Notes: generated by a model not told the origin, from the letters alone. Numbered from the stretch's first letter, positions 43,517 to 52,818 are shown. The stretch: 64,000 nt of DNA from Aestuariispira ectoiniformans (GCF_025136295.1 NZ_CP062788.1:3303588-3367587); one strand, 5' to 3'. Numbers and translations: made by a program.

Positions 43517-44440
43517 ATGACAGAAATCGCCCTTGAGACAAATGACAGCAATGATGAAAAGCTGGGACGGCTGCTCCTGCTGCTGACCCCTGCCTTCATG
43601 TGCGCCAACATGCTGATGGCGCGGGCCAGTGCGGACCTGTTCCCGCCAGTGGCCCTTGCCTTCTGGCGTTGGGCCATTGCCTTTCTGGTCTTGTCGCTGT
43701 TCATCGGACCCCGTCTTTGGCGCGCGCGTCGCCATATGCTGCGTGAGTGGAAAGACCTGGCTGTTCTGGGCGGGTTGGGCATGGGGATTTGCGGTGCCTT
43801 TGTCTACATCGGCGCGGATAGCACATCAGCCACCAATATCGGCCTGATCTATTCCGCCTCCCCCCTGATAATTATCCTGTTGTCACGGCTGTTTTACGGT
43901 GAACGCCTCTCGGGACGCCAGAACCTTGGTGTCTTTATGGGATTGCTTGGTGTATTGGCCATCATTGCGCGGGGCGATCCGATGAGCCTCCTGCGCCTGC
44001 AATTCACCACCGGCGATCTTTGGATCATCAGCGCCACCACCGGCTGGGCAGTCTATTCGGTTCTCATGCGCCATCGGCCAAGCGCCATGGACATGGGAAC
44101 CCGCTTTGGCGCGATAATCCTGTTCGGTGTCCTGACGTTATCGCCCTTTATGCTGTGGGAGGGCATTGCCGTAGAGGCTCCGACCCTGACCTGGAAAACC
44201 GCCGGGACTGTCGCCTTCCTGGCCCTGATCGCAGGCCTTGCCGCCTATGGTTGCTATGCCAAACTGCAGCGCCTCATGGGGGCATCCAAGGCAAGCCTCG
44301 TGCTTTACATGGTGCCGATCTACAACACGGCGCTCGCCTATTTGTTGTTGGGTGAAACACTGCAGGACTATCACTGGATCGGCGCGGCGCTGGTGTTGCC
44401 GGGCCTGTGGCTGGCGACCCGCAAGCCAAAAGCAAGCTAG
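43517..44440 (+). CDS. EamA/DMT-family transporter
   Basis: 307 residues, ten predicted helices in two EamA repeats. Repeat 1 begins LLLLLTPAFMCANMLMARASADLFPPVALAFWRW and repeat 2 begins GDLWIISATTGWAVYSVLM. The C-terminus has the usual LLGETLQDYHWIGAALVLPGLWLATR. It is an inner-membrane exporter or importer of small metabolites or amino acids. The substrate is not predictable. It is flanked on both sides by orphan solute-binding protein genes. Confidence 0.9.
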   Translation: MTEIALETNDSNDEKLGRLLLLLTPAFMCANMLMARASADLFPPVALAFWRWAIAFLVLSLFIGPRLWRARRHMLREWKDLAVLGGLGMGICGAFVYIGADSTSATNIGLIYSASPLIIILLSRLFYGERLSGRQNLGVFMGLLGVLAIIARGDPMSLLRLQFTTGDLWIISATTGWAVYSVLMRHRPSAMDMGTRFGAIILFGVLTLSPFMLWEGIAVEAPTLTWKTAGTVAFLALIAGLAAYGCYAKLQRLMGASKASLVLYMVPIYNTALAYLLLGETLQDYHWIGAALVLPGLWLATRKPKAS

Positions 44441-44506
44441 CGGCCGGTTAAATCACTTCTTAACCAATCCCGGCTATCATCCCTGTATCAGTATGGGGAA
44501 ATAGGT

Positions 44507-45280
44507 ATGAATTTTGTTCTGCGGCGGATTGTATGGCCTCTGGTCATTTCAATATTACCTTTTATTGCAATGGCCCGCGCCGATGATGCCGTACGCCTGA
44601 CAAATGGCGAATGGCCGCCCTATTTTTCGGAAGAGATGAAAAACGGCGGACTTGGCTCTCAAATTGTCCGCGAAGCCTTCGAACTGGCGGGCAAGACCGT
44701 CGAATACGGCTATTACCCTTGGAAACGGGCCTATGTTCTGGCGGAGACCGGCCATTGGGATGGCTCGGTCCTGTGGGGGTGGTCCGAGGAACGGCAGAAG
44801 GCCTTCTATATCAGCGACCCGGTGTTCGAAGCCCGCGAGGTCTTTTTCTATCGTCGGGACGAGACATTCGACTGGGACAAGCTGGACGATCTGCACGATC
44901 TGAGGATTGCCGGTAACGTTGGATATTTCTACGGCCCCGATTTTCATGCCGCCGCAGATGCCGAGGTTTTCAAGCTGGATCTTGCGACCAGCGCCGTCAC
45001 CAGCATCAAGAAGCTGCTCGCCGGTCGGGTGGATGCCTATATTGACGACGAAATTGTCGGGTTACATGTCCTGCACAGCCAATTCGGCCCCGACCAGGCT
45101 GCGAAAATCACTGTCCACCCCAAAGCCGTCTGGGTGACACCTCTCTATCTGCTGTTATCGCGCAAGAAAGAATCCAATGCGGAAACGATCAAGGCCTTTA
45201 ACCTGGGCCTGAGACGCCTGCGCCAGTCCGGTCGCTATTATCAATTGCTGGCCCAGGCGACCAACCCCAACGGCAGCTAG
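44507..45280 (+). CDS. Periplasmic solute-binding protein (SBP family 3), orphan
   Basis: 257 residues. The signal peptide ends about residue 25 (FIAMARA-DD). The mature part contains LTNGEWPPYFSEEMKNGGLGSQIVREAFE, YYPWKRAYVLAE and AGRVDAYIDDEIVGLHVL, a family 3 binding-protein layout. TAGG precedes ATG 44507. No permease genes are nearby; the adjacent downstream gene is the convergent BtuC-like permease, whose stop overlaps this one by 4 bases. It resembles the SBP at 42531-43328 across the DMT gene. Confidence 0.82.
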   Translation: MNFVLRRIVWPLVISILPFIAMARADDAVRLTNGEWPPYFSEEMKNGGLGSQIVREAFELAGKTVEYGYYPWKRAYVLAETGHWDGSVLWGWSEERQKAFYISDPVFEAREVFFYRRDETFDWDKLDDLHDLRIAGNVGYFYGPDFHAAADAEVFKLDLATSAVTSIKKLLAGRVDAYIDDEIVGLHVLHSQFGPDQAAKITVHPKAVWVTPLYLLLSRKKESNAETIKAFNLGLRRLRQSGRYYQLLAQATNPNGS

Positions 45281-46329
45281 TTTCCACGCCGCATCATCCA
45301 CATGAAAAAGACACTTCCCAAGGCTGCGGTGATAATCCCGATCGGCAGTTCCTGGGGCGCCAGCGTCACCCGTGCGAGTACATCCACCCAAACCAGGAAT
45401 ATTCCGCCAATCAGGGCGCAGGCGGGCAGCAGGCGACGGTTGTCACCGCCAACGACCATCCGCACAATATGGGGAACCATCAGGCCGACAAAGCCGATTG
45501 CGCCCGTCAGCGCCACCAGCACACCCGCCATCAGGGCGCAGACCACGAATAGGGAAATGCGGAAACGGTTGACGTCCACGCCCAGCGATACCGCCGTCTC
45601 CTCCCCCATCAAAAGCGCATTCATCCGATGCCCCTGCAAATAAAGCCAGGCAATACCACCAAAGACCGCTGCCGCTGGAATCCAGAGTTGATCCCATCGC
45701 GCCAATCCCAACCCGCCCAGCATCCAGAAGACCACAGAATGGGCGGCCCGCTGGTCGCCCAGAAAGATCAGAAAATTGGTTCCTGCCATAAGGGCAAAGG
45801 ACACCGCAACGCCCGCCAGCACAAGGCGCTCCGGCGCCAGTGTTCTTTGTCTTTGTGTCAGCCCCAAAAGCAGGGCAAGCGACAATAATGCCCCCAGGAA
45901 TGCCGCAATCGGCAGGGAATAAATCCCGGCGAAATCCCCCAGATGAACAATAACCGCCACCGCCCCCAGGGCAGCACCGGACGACACGCCGAAAAGATAG
46001 GGGTCTGCCAGCGGGTTGCGGGTTGCGGCCTGAAGCGCGCTCCCCACAACGGACAATCCCGCCCCGACCAGAAAACCCAGGATTACGCGCGGGAAACGCA
46101 AATCCCAGATAATCCGGTCCCGGCCCTGGCTCCAGTTCATTTCAATCCAGTCCGGAAAGGCTTTATGCAGGGCCACCTTCCATGCCGTTTCCATCGGGAT
46201 CGGGACCGGCCCCGCCGTCACCGCAAATCCGGCAGACAGCAACAACAGCCCGGCCAGAACTAACAGCAAAAGCCGGTAACTGCGCCGATACTGAAAGCGC
46301 CCCATAACGGAACCTGCGCCGGATGCCAT
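45277..46329 (-). CDS. FecCD/BtuC-type ABC transporter permease
   Basis: 350 residues from ATG 46329, which overlaps the upstream stop as TGATG, a layout for re-initiation; MGRF at 46305 is an alternative. About nine or ten helices. Family motifs: LRFPRVILGFLVGAGLSVVGSALQAATRNPLADPYLFGVSSGAALGA region (RxPR...GxxLAxxGxxxQxxxRNPLA) and ALTGAIGFVGLMVPHIVR. It works with the binding protein and ATPase upstream in the same operon. Riboswitch control points to a corrinoid substrate over a siderophore. Confidence 0.92.
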   Translation of the reverse strand: MASGAGSVMGRFQYRRSYRLLLLVLAGLLLLSAGFAVTAGPVPIPMETAWKVALHKAFPDWIEMNWSQGRDRIIWDLRFPRVILGFLVGAGLSVVGSALQAATRNPLADPYLFGVSSGAALGAVAVIVHLGDFAGIYSLPIAAFLGALLSLALLLGLTQRQRTLAPERLVLAGVAVSFALMAGTNFLIFLGDQRAAHSVVFWMLGGLGLARWDQLWIPAAAVFGGIAWLYLQGHRMNALLMGEETAVSLGVDVNRFRISLFVVCALMAGVLVALTGAIGFVGLMVPHIVRMVVGGDNRRLLPACALIGGIFLVWVDVLARVTLAPQELPIGIITAALGSVFFMWMMRRGN

Positions 46330-47294
46330 CAGCCAGATGCACCTTTCAGCGCCGCAGCCAGTTTTTCCACAGCCTCGATATTTGCAGGCCCCGGCGTGAT
46401 TTCCGCATATTTCAGCCGCAGATAGCGTTTGTTCTTCACCGCATCGGTAACCGACATGGCGGGATGTCCTTCCAGGAATGACCAAAGGTCCTGCCAATGG
46501 GTCTCGTTCTGGTAATCCACGAGAATGATGAACTCGGGGTTACGATCCGCAACCGTTTCCCAGTTCACCCGCCCCCAGCTTGTTTCCACATCATCCATCA
46601 CATTTCTGCCGCCCGCCGCTTCGATCATCGCCGTGGGCATGGCGAATTTGCCGGCGGTAAATGGCTTTTCCTCTCCGGAATCATACAGAAAAACACGGGG
46701 TGCCAAGCCACCGACCCTGGCCGCCTTGACCGCGTCAATCCGCTCCCTCCAGCCATCGACCAGCGCCTGTGCCTGTTCCCCCCGGCCAAAGATTTTGCCG
46801 ATATTCAGGACATCGGTATACATGGTGTCCATGCTCACGCGAGGGCGGTTTTTATCCAGATGGATGCAGCTTTCCGTCAGTTCATAGACCGGGATGCCAA
46901 AGGTTCCCAGGGTATCCGGCGTCACTGGCCCGCCGGGCTTCATGCCATAGTTCCAACCGGCGAAGAAGAAATCCGGATTTACGCTTAACAGGGCTTCCAC
47001 GTTGGGGGTTTTCGGGGCCAGTTCCGGCAGTGTGCCCATGGCCGCCTTGAAACTTTCAGTCATCTTGTACCAGCCGGTAATCCCCGTCAGACCAGCCATA
47101 TGATCCTGCAGGCCCAGGGCAAACATCATCTCTGACATATTCAGGTCGTGGGAAATGGCACGCGTGGGGGCCCGGTCGAATGTCACGGTGCGACCGCAGC
47201 TTTCCACCGACACAGGAAAGCCGCTTGCCAGGGCCGGGCCTGCGGCAAGGCACGATAAAAATCCTGCAGACAGCAGGGCATGAAGCTTTTTCAT
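46329..47294 (-). CDS. BtuF/FecB-like ABC transporter substrate-binding protein
   Basis: 321 residues. Signal peptide 1-23 (AAGPALA-SG). Class III periplasmic binding protein with a helix backbone: VSVESCGRTVTFDRAPTRAISHDLNMSEMMFALGLQDHMAG, then LLSVNPDFFFAGWNYG and a C-terminal lobe ending YLRLKYAEITPGPANIEAVEKLA. This group binds corrinoids or metal chelates. Ligand residues cannot be assigned by eye. The start overlaps the ATPase stop by 4 bases and the stop overlaps the permease start, so all three genes are coupled. Confidence 0.9.
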   Translation of the reverse strand: MKKLHALLSAGFLSCLAAGPALASGFPVSVESCGRTVTFDRAPTRAISHDLNMSEMMFALGLQDHMAGLTGITGWYKMTESFKAAMGTLPELAPKTPNVEALLSVNPDFFFAGWNYGMKPGGPVTPDTLGTFGIPVYELTESCIHLDKNRPRVSMDTMYTDVLNIGKIFGRGEQAQALVDGWRERIDAVKAARVGGLAPRVFLYDSGEEKPFTAGKFAMPTAMIEAAGGRNVMDDVETSWGRVNWETVADRNPEFIILVDYQNETHWQDLWSFLEGHPAMSVTDAVKNKRYLRLKYAEITPGPANIEAVEKLAAALKGASG

Positions 47295-48142
47295 AGGGTC
47301 TGATCCTCTTTCGGAGACAGGATATGGTGATAGGTAATACGCGGGCGCGCATGTATCGGATGACTGTCCAGCATGACGTCTACGGCGAAGACATCCGACA
47401 GGTTTTCCCGCGTCAGAACATCCTGCGGTGAACCATCGGCCACAACAGCACCTTTCGACATCAGTAGAAGCCGGTCGAAATAGGCAGCGGCCAAGTTCAG
47501 GTCATGAATGGTGGAAATCAGGGTAACGCCCAACCGGCTGACCAGAGACAGCACATCCAACTGGTATCGGATATCCAGATGATTGGTAGGTTCGTCCAGG
47601 ATCAGCAACCGCGGTTCCTGCACCAGGGCACGGGCCACCATAACACGCTGCTTCTCGCCTCCGGACAAGCTGGCGAACTGTCGCTTTTCCAGATGCATCA
47701 ACCCCAGTTGATCCAGGGCGTTCCGGGCAATCTGAACGTCGGTATGCGTGTTGCGCTGAAAGCCTTTCTTATGAGGCACGCGCCCCATCTGCACCACCTG
47801 ACGAACGGTGAAGGCAAAATCGGCCGGATATTCCTGCAGGACAGCCGCCACACTTCGGGCGATCGCCGCAGGCGGTTGCTTCCAGATATCCTTGCCGTCG
47901 ATCAGGACACGGCCACCACCCGGTTTTTGAAACCTGTAGAGGCATTTCAACAGCGACGACTTGCCCGCGCCATTCGGGCCAATAATGCCGATCCGTTCCC
48001 CGGCGGAAATCTCCAGCGAGATGTTACGCAGGATTTCCACCTCACACTGCGGGGCAGTCAGGGTCAGCCCTTCGATTGCAACAGCCGCCGACTGGCCGGG
48101 TGTAGCGATGACATCGGCACGGTTATAGCTTTCCGGGCGCAT
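47291..48142 (-). CDS. ABC transporter ATP-binding protein (BtuD/FecE type)
   Basis: 283 residues from ATG 48142, which has GGGGAGA at ideal spacing; a TTG at 48166 is less likely. Walker A GPNGAGKSSLLK, signature LSGGEKQRVMVARAL, Walker B LLILDEPTNHLD and the switch His in STIHDLNLAA are all intact. It powers uptake through the downstream permease. It is the first gene after the cobalamin riboswitch, so the operon should be repressed when cobalamin is abundant. Confidence 0.93.
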   Translation of the reverse strand: MRPESYNRADVIATPGQSAAVAIEGLTLTAPQCEVEILRNISLEISAGERIGIIGPNGAGKSSLLKCLYRFQKPGGGRVLIDGKDIWKQPPAAIARSVAAVLQEYPADFAFTVRQVVQMGRVPHKKGFQRNTHTDVQIARNALDQLGLMHLEKRQFASLSGGEKQRVMVARALVQEPRLLILDEPTNHLDIRYQLDVLSLVSRLGVTLISTIHDLNLAAAYFDRLLLMSKGAVVADGSPQDVLTRENLSDVFAVDVMLDSHPIHARPRITYHHILSPKEDQTL

Positions 48143-48277
48143 CCGGGTCTCCCCAGAACGGGGCAAAACCCAGGCGCGTCAAAGGCCTGTTCTGTAAGGA
48201 AAAATTCTGGCTTGTGGTATCAGGCCGCATAATCCCTCCCCGGCGCACCCCGTCCGGACAATGGTTGAACACATGCG

Positions 48278-48450
48278 TCTGGCAGGTCTCCTGGCTTGCG
48301 GGTCAGCGGGCTGGACGGCGCCTTCCCGGTATTCCCGGTGGCATCTTGCCGTCCGCCCTCACCGCTTACAGTTGCGGGGGCAGCCATGGCCTTGGCCCTT
48401 CGAGAGAGCCGCACCATGTTCCCGTTTTCATCCCGATATGGGAACCAAAC
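48278..48450 (-). promoter_or_regulatory. Cobalamin (adenosylcobalamin) riboswitch
   Basis: On the minus strand the conserved elements occur in order: GGTTCCCATATCGGGATGAA, then GGGAACATGGTGCGGC near 48400-48422, the B12 box CTGCCCCCGCAACTGTAA (48383-48366) and the closing CCAGGAGACCTGCC (48294-48281). This matches the class I aptamer. The aptamer ends about 136 bases before the ABC ATPase start, leaving room for an expression platform. A TTGACG at 48489-48484 may be the -35 of its promoter. Confidence 0.95.
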
Positions 48451-48519
48451 GCGACGCGCACGCTAGTGCAAAGCAGTTGCAACCGTCAACGGAAAACAAA
48501 TGCGGGTAGCGTTTTTGTT

Positions 48520-49296
48520 TTAAAAAATCAGGGAAAGACCGGCCACAGCCATCACAACCCCGGCAATTCTGCCAATTACGTCCCCGGCAGGAAGAAGTTT
48601 TTCAACGAAGACATAGGCCGTAATCAGGCCAACCCAGATCAGGTTCATAACACCTGCCGTGAACAACAGGAGCATCAGCGCCCAGCAACAGCCAAGACAT
48701 AATGCCCCGTGCTCCAGCCCCATGAGGAAAGCCCCCGCCCGGCCCGGACGCCAGTGAAACAGGAAAAGGGACATCGGTGACCGGCATTTACTCAGGCAGG
48801 CATCCTTGAAGGGCAACCACTGGTAAATTCCCGCTGCGACAAGCAAAACACCGCTGAAAACACCGCTCTTCGATACCAGCATGGGGGACAGCAACGTAGC
48901 CGATTGCAGCCCCGCCTGCATCAGCACCGCCAAGGCGCTGAACCCTGTCCAGACGGCGAGATAACCAGCCGTGAATAACCAGAATGCCAACCGATGACGG
49001 CCTTCGCCCACCCGCTTTTTCGCCATCGCGCGGTACAGCATGATGGCGGGGGCTGCACTGGGCAGCATCATCCCCACCATCATGACCGTCCACATCAGAA
49101 AGGCCACTGTCAGGCTTGCCGCGGACCAGGGCGAATTCATCGCCATGGGCGTGGCTTTCATGATCGCCATATCATCGGCCATACGCGCGGCATCAAACCC
49201 GAGGTAAGCCCAGGACAATGCCGCCACGCCCAACAATCCAGCCAAAGGGGCCAGTTCATGGGCGCGGGGCATGCGCATGAGGCGAGAACCCGCCAT
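48520..49296 (-). CDS. DUF2182 membrane protein
   Basis: 258 residues with about seven membrane helices. The family hallmark is present: FLMWTVMMVGMMLPSAAPAIMLY, AGYLAVWTGFSALAVLMQ, then a Cys-containing loop WLPFKDACLSKCRSPMSLF and the helix FLMGLEHGALCLGCCWALMLLLF. DUF2182 proteins are predicted metal-binding membrane proteins and nearly always sit beside DUF1326, as here with a 13-base gap. Conserved His, Cys and Met residues hint at copper or another soft metal, which is inference. It is the second gene of the pair, and the riboswitch starts 70 bases later. Confidence 0.87.
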   Translation of the reverse strand: MAGSRLMRMPRAHELAPLAGLLGVAALSWAYLGFDAARMADDMAIMKATPMAMNSPWSAASLTVAFLMWTVMMVGMMLPSAAPAIMLYRAMAKKRVGEGRHRLAFWLFTAGYLAVWTGFSALAVLMQAGLQSATLLSPMLVSKSGVFSGVLLVAAGIYQWLPFKDACLSKCRSPMSLFLFHWRPGRAGAFLMGLEHGALCLGCCWALMLLLFTAGVMNLIWVGLITAYVFVEKLLPAGDVIGRIAGVVMAVAGLSLIF

Positions 49297-49309
49297 CTTT
49301 CATCCCTTT

Positions 49310-49924
49310 TTAATTGGCCCAGCTAAAGGTCGAGAAATGCCCATTGCGCGTCCCGGTGGCATCCGACCAATCAATGCCAAAGACATTGAATTTGGACTTT
49401 GTTGCCCGGGCTATCGCCAGGTCCGGTGACACCGGATGACTGGTATTGGTCAGCATGACCGGCTTTCCTTCGCGGGATACGCTGGGAATGCCCTCTGCGA
49501 CATGGTCGACCAGGTCGCCCGCCTTGACGGTGGCCTTCATGTCATCCTGCTCATAACTGACCGAACAGCGTTCTACGCCGACAACCTCGCCGACCAGCGG
49601 CACCAATGCCTCCATCGGCCCACCGACCGCACCCGTGGCAATCTGGCTGATCGCGTCGGCCTGCGCATCACTGGCCCCGGAATCAATAATCAGGCCTGCC
49701 CTGATATTTCCCTGATCCATCGGTCCGGGTGATTCCAGTACAATCACAAAGGAGATACCGGCAAGATCGGTCCCATCCTTGCTGCCTTCATCGATATGCA
49801 GGGCGATTGCCGCCTTGCATACTCCTTCGCTTGGTTCAGCCGACAGGTTGGACGTGATGCAAGGACAGATAAACTCGCAACTGCAGGTTTCCATATACTG
49901 TCCCTTGATATTCCATTTGCTCAT
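49310..49924 (-). CDS. DUF1326 protein
   Basis: 204 residues. The N-terminus KGQYMETCSCEFICPCITSN has the paired CxC and CPC motif typical of DUF1326, followed by a beta-rich body (GISFVIVLESPGPMDQGNIRAGLIID) and a C-terminal RATKSKFNVFGIDWSDATGTRNGHFSTFSWAN. No signal peptide. A thiol-metal role is plausible from the Cys cluster, but the function is unknown. AGGAGGG before ATG 49924. It is divergent from a MocR regulator, which may control this pair. Confidence 0.9.
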   Translation of the reverse strand: MSKWNIKGQYMETCSCEFICPCITSNLSAEPSEGVCKAAIALHIDEGSKDGTDLAGISFVIVLESPGPMDQGNIRAGLIIDSGASDAQADAISQIATGAVGGPMEALVPLVGEVVGVERCSVSYEQDDMKATVKAGDLVDHVAEGIPSVSREGKPVMLTNTSHPVSPDLAIARATKSKFNVFGIDWSDATGTRNGHFSTFSWAN

Positions 49925-49945
49925 TATTCCCTCCTCACTCTATGT

Positions 49946-50017
49946 CCGGTATAGTGCCTGACAGTCGGGCAAACAGACATGGACAGTTGTTTGAAGGATT
50001 GCCGGTACTGTACCGGC
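49946..50017. promoter_or_regulatory. Candidate MocR sites between DUF1326 and mocR
   Basis: A perfect palindrome GCCGGTAC-T-GTACCGGC lies at 50001-50017. A related half, CCGGTATAGTGCC, lies at 49946-49958, 56 bases away and in the same orientation as CCGGTACTGTACC (50002-50014). Direct repeats spaced by whole helical turns are usual for MocR-type regulators. Confidence 0.5.
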
Positions 50018-50057
50018 CCCGCGACCGGCACGGTTTTGCCACCGGAAAGGAGGCCCG

Positions 50058-51473
50058 ATGCCTCTGGTAACACTTCGCCGAAATACCGCTCGCCCCCTTG
50101 TCGACCAGATTGTCGAGGGCATCATTCGCGCAATAGACGGCCATGATGTCAGGCCGGGAGCCAAGCTGCCCTCTATTCGCAATTTCGCCAAAGACCATGG
50201 CGTTAGCCGGTTTACAGTAGTAGACGCCTATGACCGGTTGGTCGCACAAGGCTACCTGTCTTCACGTCGGGGGTCGGGTTTCTACGCAATCGACCCGCAT
50301 CCGCATCATTCAATTCCGGATCAGGGCGTAAATTACCGCAACAATGAAGAGGTCGTCTGGCTGATCCGCCGATTGCTGGATTCCGGTCACGACCTGACCC
50401 TGGTCGGCGGCCCGTGGTTGCCCAGAAGCTGGTTGGATGAAGCCGCCCTTCGCAAGGGATTGCGTCATTTGGCCGGACAGGATGGTGATCATATTCTGGA
50501 TTATGGGCACCCGGCGGGATTTGGGCCGTTGCGCGAACAGATCGCAGAAGTTCTGCTGCCCGAAATCGGGATAAAAGCCTCGCCGTCCCAAATTCTGCTG
50601 ACCACCGGGGCAAGCCAGGCGCTGGACCTAGTCATCCGTCACCTTTTAAAGCCTGGCGATGCCGTCCTCGTGGACGATCCGGGATATTACAATCTGTTTG
50701 GAAACCTGCGTGCTAGTGGCATCCGGCTTATCAGTGTTCCGCGAGGTCTGAAAGGCCCGGATGTGGACGTTCTGGAAGCCAAGGCAGCGGAAACACACCC
50801 AAAACTCTATTTCACCCAGTCCGTTCTGCAAAACCCCACGGGGACCAGCATGTCGCCCGCCGTCACGCACCGCGTCCTGCAGGCGGCAGTCAACCATGAC
50901 TTCCTCGTGGTTGAAGACGATATCTTCAGCGACCTGAGCCTGGAAAACATTCCCCGGCTTGCCACGCTGGACCAACTCTCCCGCGTGATCTATCTGCGCA
51001 GTTTTTCCAAGACCCTGTCCGGCAGCCTGCGTGTCGGTTTTATCGCCTCCAGCCCGCTTTTGATCCAAAGCCTGACCGAAACAAAGATGGTAACCAGCAT
51101 CACCACATCATTGCTGGCGGAGAAACTGATCCATCAAATGCTGACCGACGGCCATTACCGCAAGCTTACCGCCCGACTGCGCACCAAAATCGGTGACGCC
51201 AACAGCCGCCTGCATGATGCCTTCGACAAAATCGGGATCACCACAATCGCGCCGGACAATCCATCCATGTTCCTCTGGGGCCGCTATCGCGATATCGAGG
51301 ACTCGCTGCCGATCGCGGAACACGCCAGCCACGAGGGTCTCTTACTCGCCCCCGGCACCGTCTTCCGCCCCAGCCTGCAACCGTCGCCCTGGATGCGTTT
51401 CAATGTGGCCGTCTGCGACAATCCAGGGGTCTTGAAGAAGTTGAAGTTCCTCCCCGACACCCTACGACGGTGA
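50058..51473 (+). CDS. MocR/PdxR-type regulator (GntR HTH fused to aminotransferase domain)
   Basis: 471 residues. The N-terminal GntR winged helix (LVDQIVEGIIRAIDGHDVRPGAKLPSIRNFAKDHGVSRFTVVDAYDRL) occupies about 1-80. A fold-type I aminotransferase-like domain (about 100-471) has LTTGASQALDLVIRHLLKPGD, NPTGTSM and the PLP-lysine in LRSFSKTLSGSLRVGF. Such proteins use PLP as effector and often regulate the divergent neighbour, here the DUF1326/DUF2182 pair. AAAGGAGG is a near-perfect ribosome site. Confidence 0.93.
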   Translation: MPLVTLRRNTARPLVDQIVEGIIRAIDGHDVRPGAKLPSIRNFAKDHGVSRFTVVDAYDRLVAQGYLSSRRGSGFYAIDPHPHHSIPDQGVNYRNNEEVVWLIRRLLDSGHDLTLVGGPWLPRSWLDEAALRKGLRHLAGQDGDHILDYGHPAGFGPLREQIAEVLLPEIGIKASPSQILLTTGASQALDLVIRHLLKPGDAVLVDDPGYYNLFGNLRASGIRLISVPRGLKGPDVDVLEAKAAETHPKLYFTQSVLQNPTGTSMSPAVTHRVLQAAVNHDFLVVEDDIFSDLSLENIPRLATLDQLSRVIYLRSFSKTLSGSLRVGFIASSPLLIQSLTETKMVTSITTSLLAEKLIHQMLTDGHYRKLTARLRTKIGDANSRLHDAFDKIGITTIAPDNPSMFLWGRYRDIEDSLPIAEHASHEGLLLAPGTVFRPSLQPSPWMRFNVAVCDNPGVLKKLKFLPDTLRR

Positions 51474-51479
51474 TCAACA

Positions 51480-51516
51480 AAAAGCCCACCGTCCAATAAC
51501 GAACGGTGGGCTTTTT
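51480..51516. terminator. Bidirectional terminator between mocR and prfB
   Basis: AAAAGCCCACCGT and ACGGTGGGCTTTT, a perfect 13-base stem, with A-rich and T-rich flanks on both sides. It serves both convergent genes. Confidence 0.92.
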
Positions 51517-51548
51517 ATCTGTTTCCGCCGGGGTTCAGCCGGGCTTGA

Positions 51549-52679
51549 TCAGTCGATATCCTCGACTGCCTCCCCCTTACCGCCTTCGACCTTCTGTGCA
51601 AGAGCCGCTTCCAGATAGGCATCCAGGTCGCCGTCCAGCACGCCCTGGGCGTTGCCTTTTTCAACGCCGGTGCGCAGGTCCTTGACCATCTGATAGGGAT
51701 GCAGGACGTAGGAGCGGATCTGGTGTCCCCAGCCAATTTCCGTCTTGGCCTCATATTCGCCCTGGGCTTCGGCCTCACGGATTTTCAACTCTCGCTCATA
51801 CAGACGCGCCTGCAGCATTTTCATGGCCGTCGCACGGTTTTTATGCTGGGAACGGTCATTCTGACACTGAACCACAATACCGGTGGGTTCGTGGGTGATA
51901 CGGACCGCACTGTCGGTCCGGTTGACGTGCTGACCACCCGCACCGGAGGCGCGGTAGGTATCCACCCGGATATCCTTATCCTGGATATCCACGTCGATAT
52001 TGTCGTCCACTTCCGGATAGACCGTCACGGAGGAGAAACTGGTGTGGCGACGGGCCTGGCTGTCGAAGGGCGAAATGCGGACCAGACGATGCACACCATT
52101 TTCGGTCTTCAGCCAGCCATAGGCGTTGTGTCCGGAAATCTTGAGTGTGGTGGATTTGATCCCCGCCTCTTCCCCCGGGCTTTCTTCCAGAATCTCGGTT
52201 TTATAGCCACGGGAATCCGCCCAGCGCATATACATCCGCAACAGCATACTGGCCCAGTCCTGGGACTCCGTCCCGCCAGCGCCCGCGTGGACTTCCAGGA
52301 AGCAGTCATTGGCGTCGGCCTCACCGGACAGCAGGCTTTCAAGCTGCAGCTTGGCAGCTTTTTCCTGCAGACCTTCGATCGTGCTTTCCGCTTCCGCGAT
52401 CATATCCTGATCGTCTTCCATCTCCGCCAGTTCGATCAACTCGATACTGTCGGCGAGGGTCTGCTGCATGTCTTTATAACCGCCGAGGGAGGAATCGAGG
52501 GCCGCCCTTTCGCGCATGATTTTCTGCGCCTCGGTCGAATCATTCCACAGGTCCGGGTCTTCCACCCGCGCGTTCAGCTCCAGCAGGCGCTTTTCCGAAA
52601 CTTCCAGGTCAATATGCTTCGCCAGCAGTTCCAAAGACTGCTGGATATCATCAACCATGGACTGAACTTCCGCGCGCAC
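51549..52679 (-). CDS. prfB: Peptide chain release factor 2
   Basis: 376 residues from GTG 52679, with AAGGAGG upstream. The tripeptide anticodon SPF lies in [15 protein letters not shown] and the catalytic GGQ in [19 protein letters not shown]2 ends translation at UGA and UAA. The reading frame is continuous from the start; there is no in-frame UGA or programmed +1 frameshift signal near codon 25, unlike E. coli. It follows mrcA on the same strand after 139 bases. Confidence 0.96.
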   Translation of the reverse strand: MRAEVQSMVDDIQQSLELLAKHIDLEVSEKRLLELNARVEDPDLWNDSTEAQKIMRERAALDSSLGGYKDMQQTLADSIELIELAEMEDDQDMIAEAESTIEGLQEKAAKLQLESLLSGEADANDCFLEVHAGAGGTESQDWASMLLRMYMRWADSRGYKTEILEESPGEEAGIKSTTLKISGHNAYGWLKTENGVHRLVRISPFDSQARRHTSFSSVTVYPEVDDNIDVDIQDKDIRVDTYRASGAGGQHVNRTDSAVRITHEPTGIVVQCQNDRSQHKNRATAMKMLQARLYERELKIREAEAQGEYEAKTEIGWGHQIRSYVLHPYQMVKDLRTGVEKGNAQGVLDGDLDAYLEAALAQKVEGGKGEAVEDID

Positions 52680-52818
52680 GGGCCTGCCTCCTTACCTGTA
52701 CCCGCGGCATCAGAAAGCATGGCGGGCGTCAAATCATTGTCATCTTTGGACTTGGATGTACGCGAAGGAAGCCGCCCATGCAAGTAGGCAGCGCATGGGC
52801 GTATATCCGTCCGTCGAA

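Noticed and set aside
51549-52679. Programmed +1 frameshift in prfB
   Set aside because: The frame is continuous from the GTG start. No UGA with an upstream Shine-Dalgarno-like element is present near codon 25.
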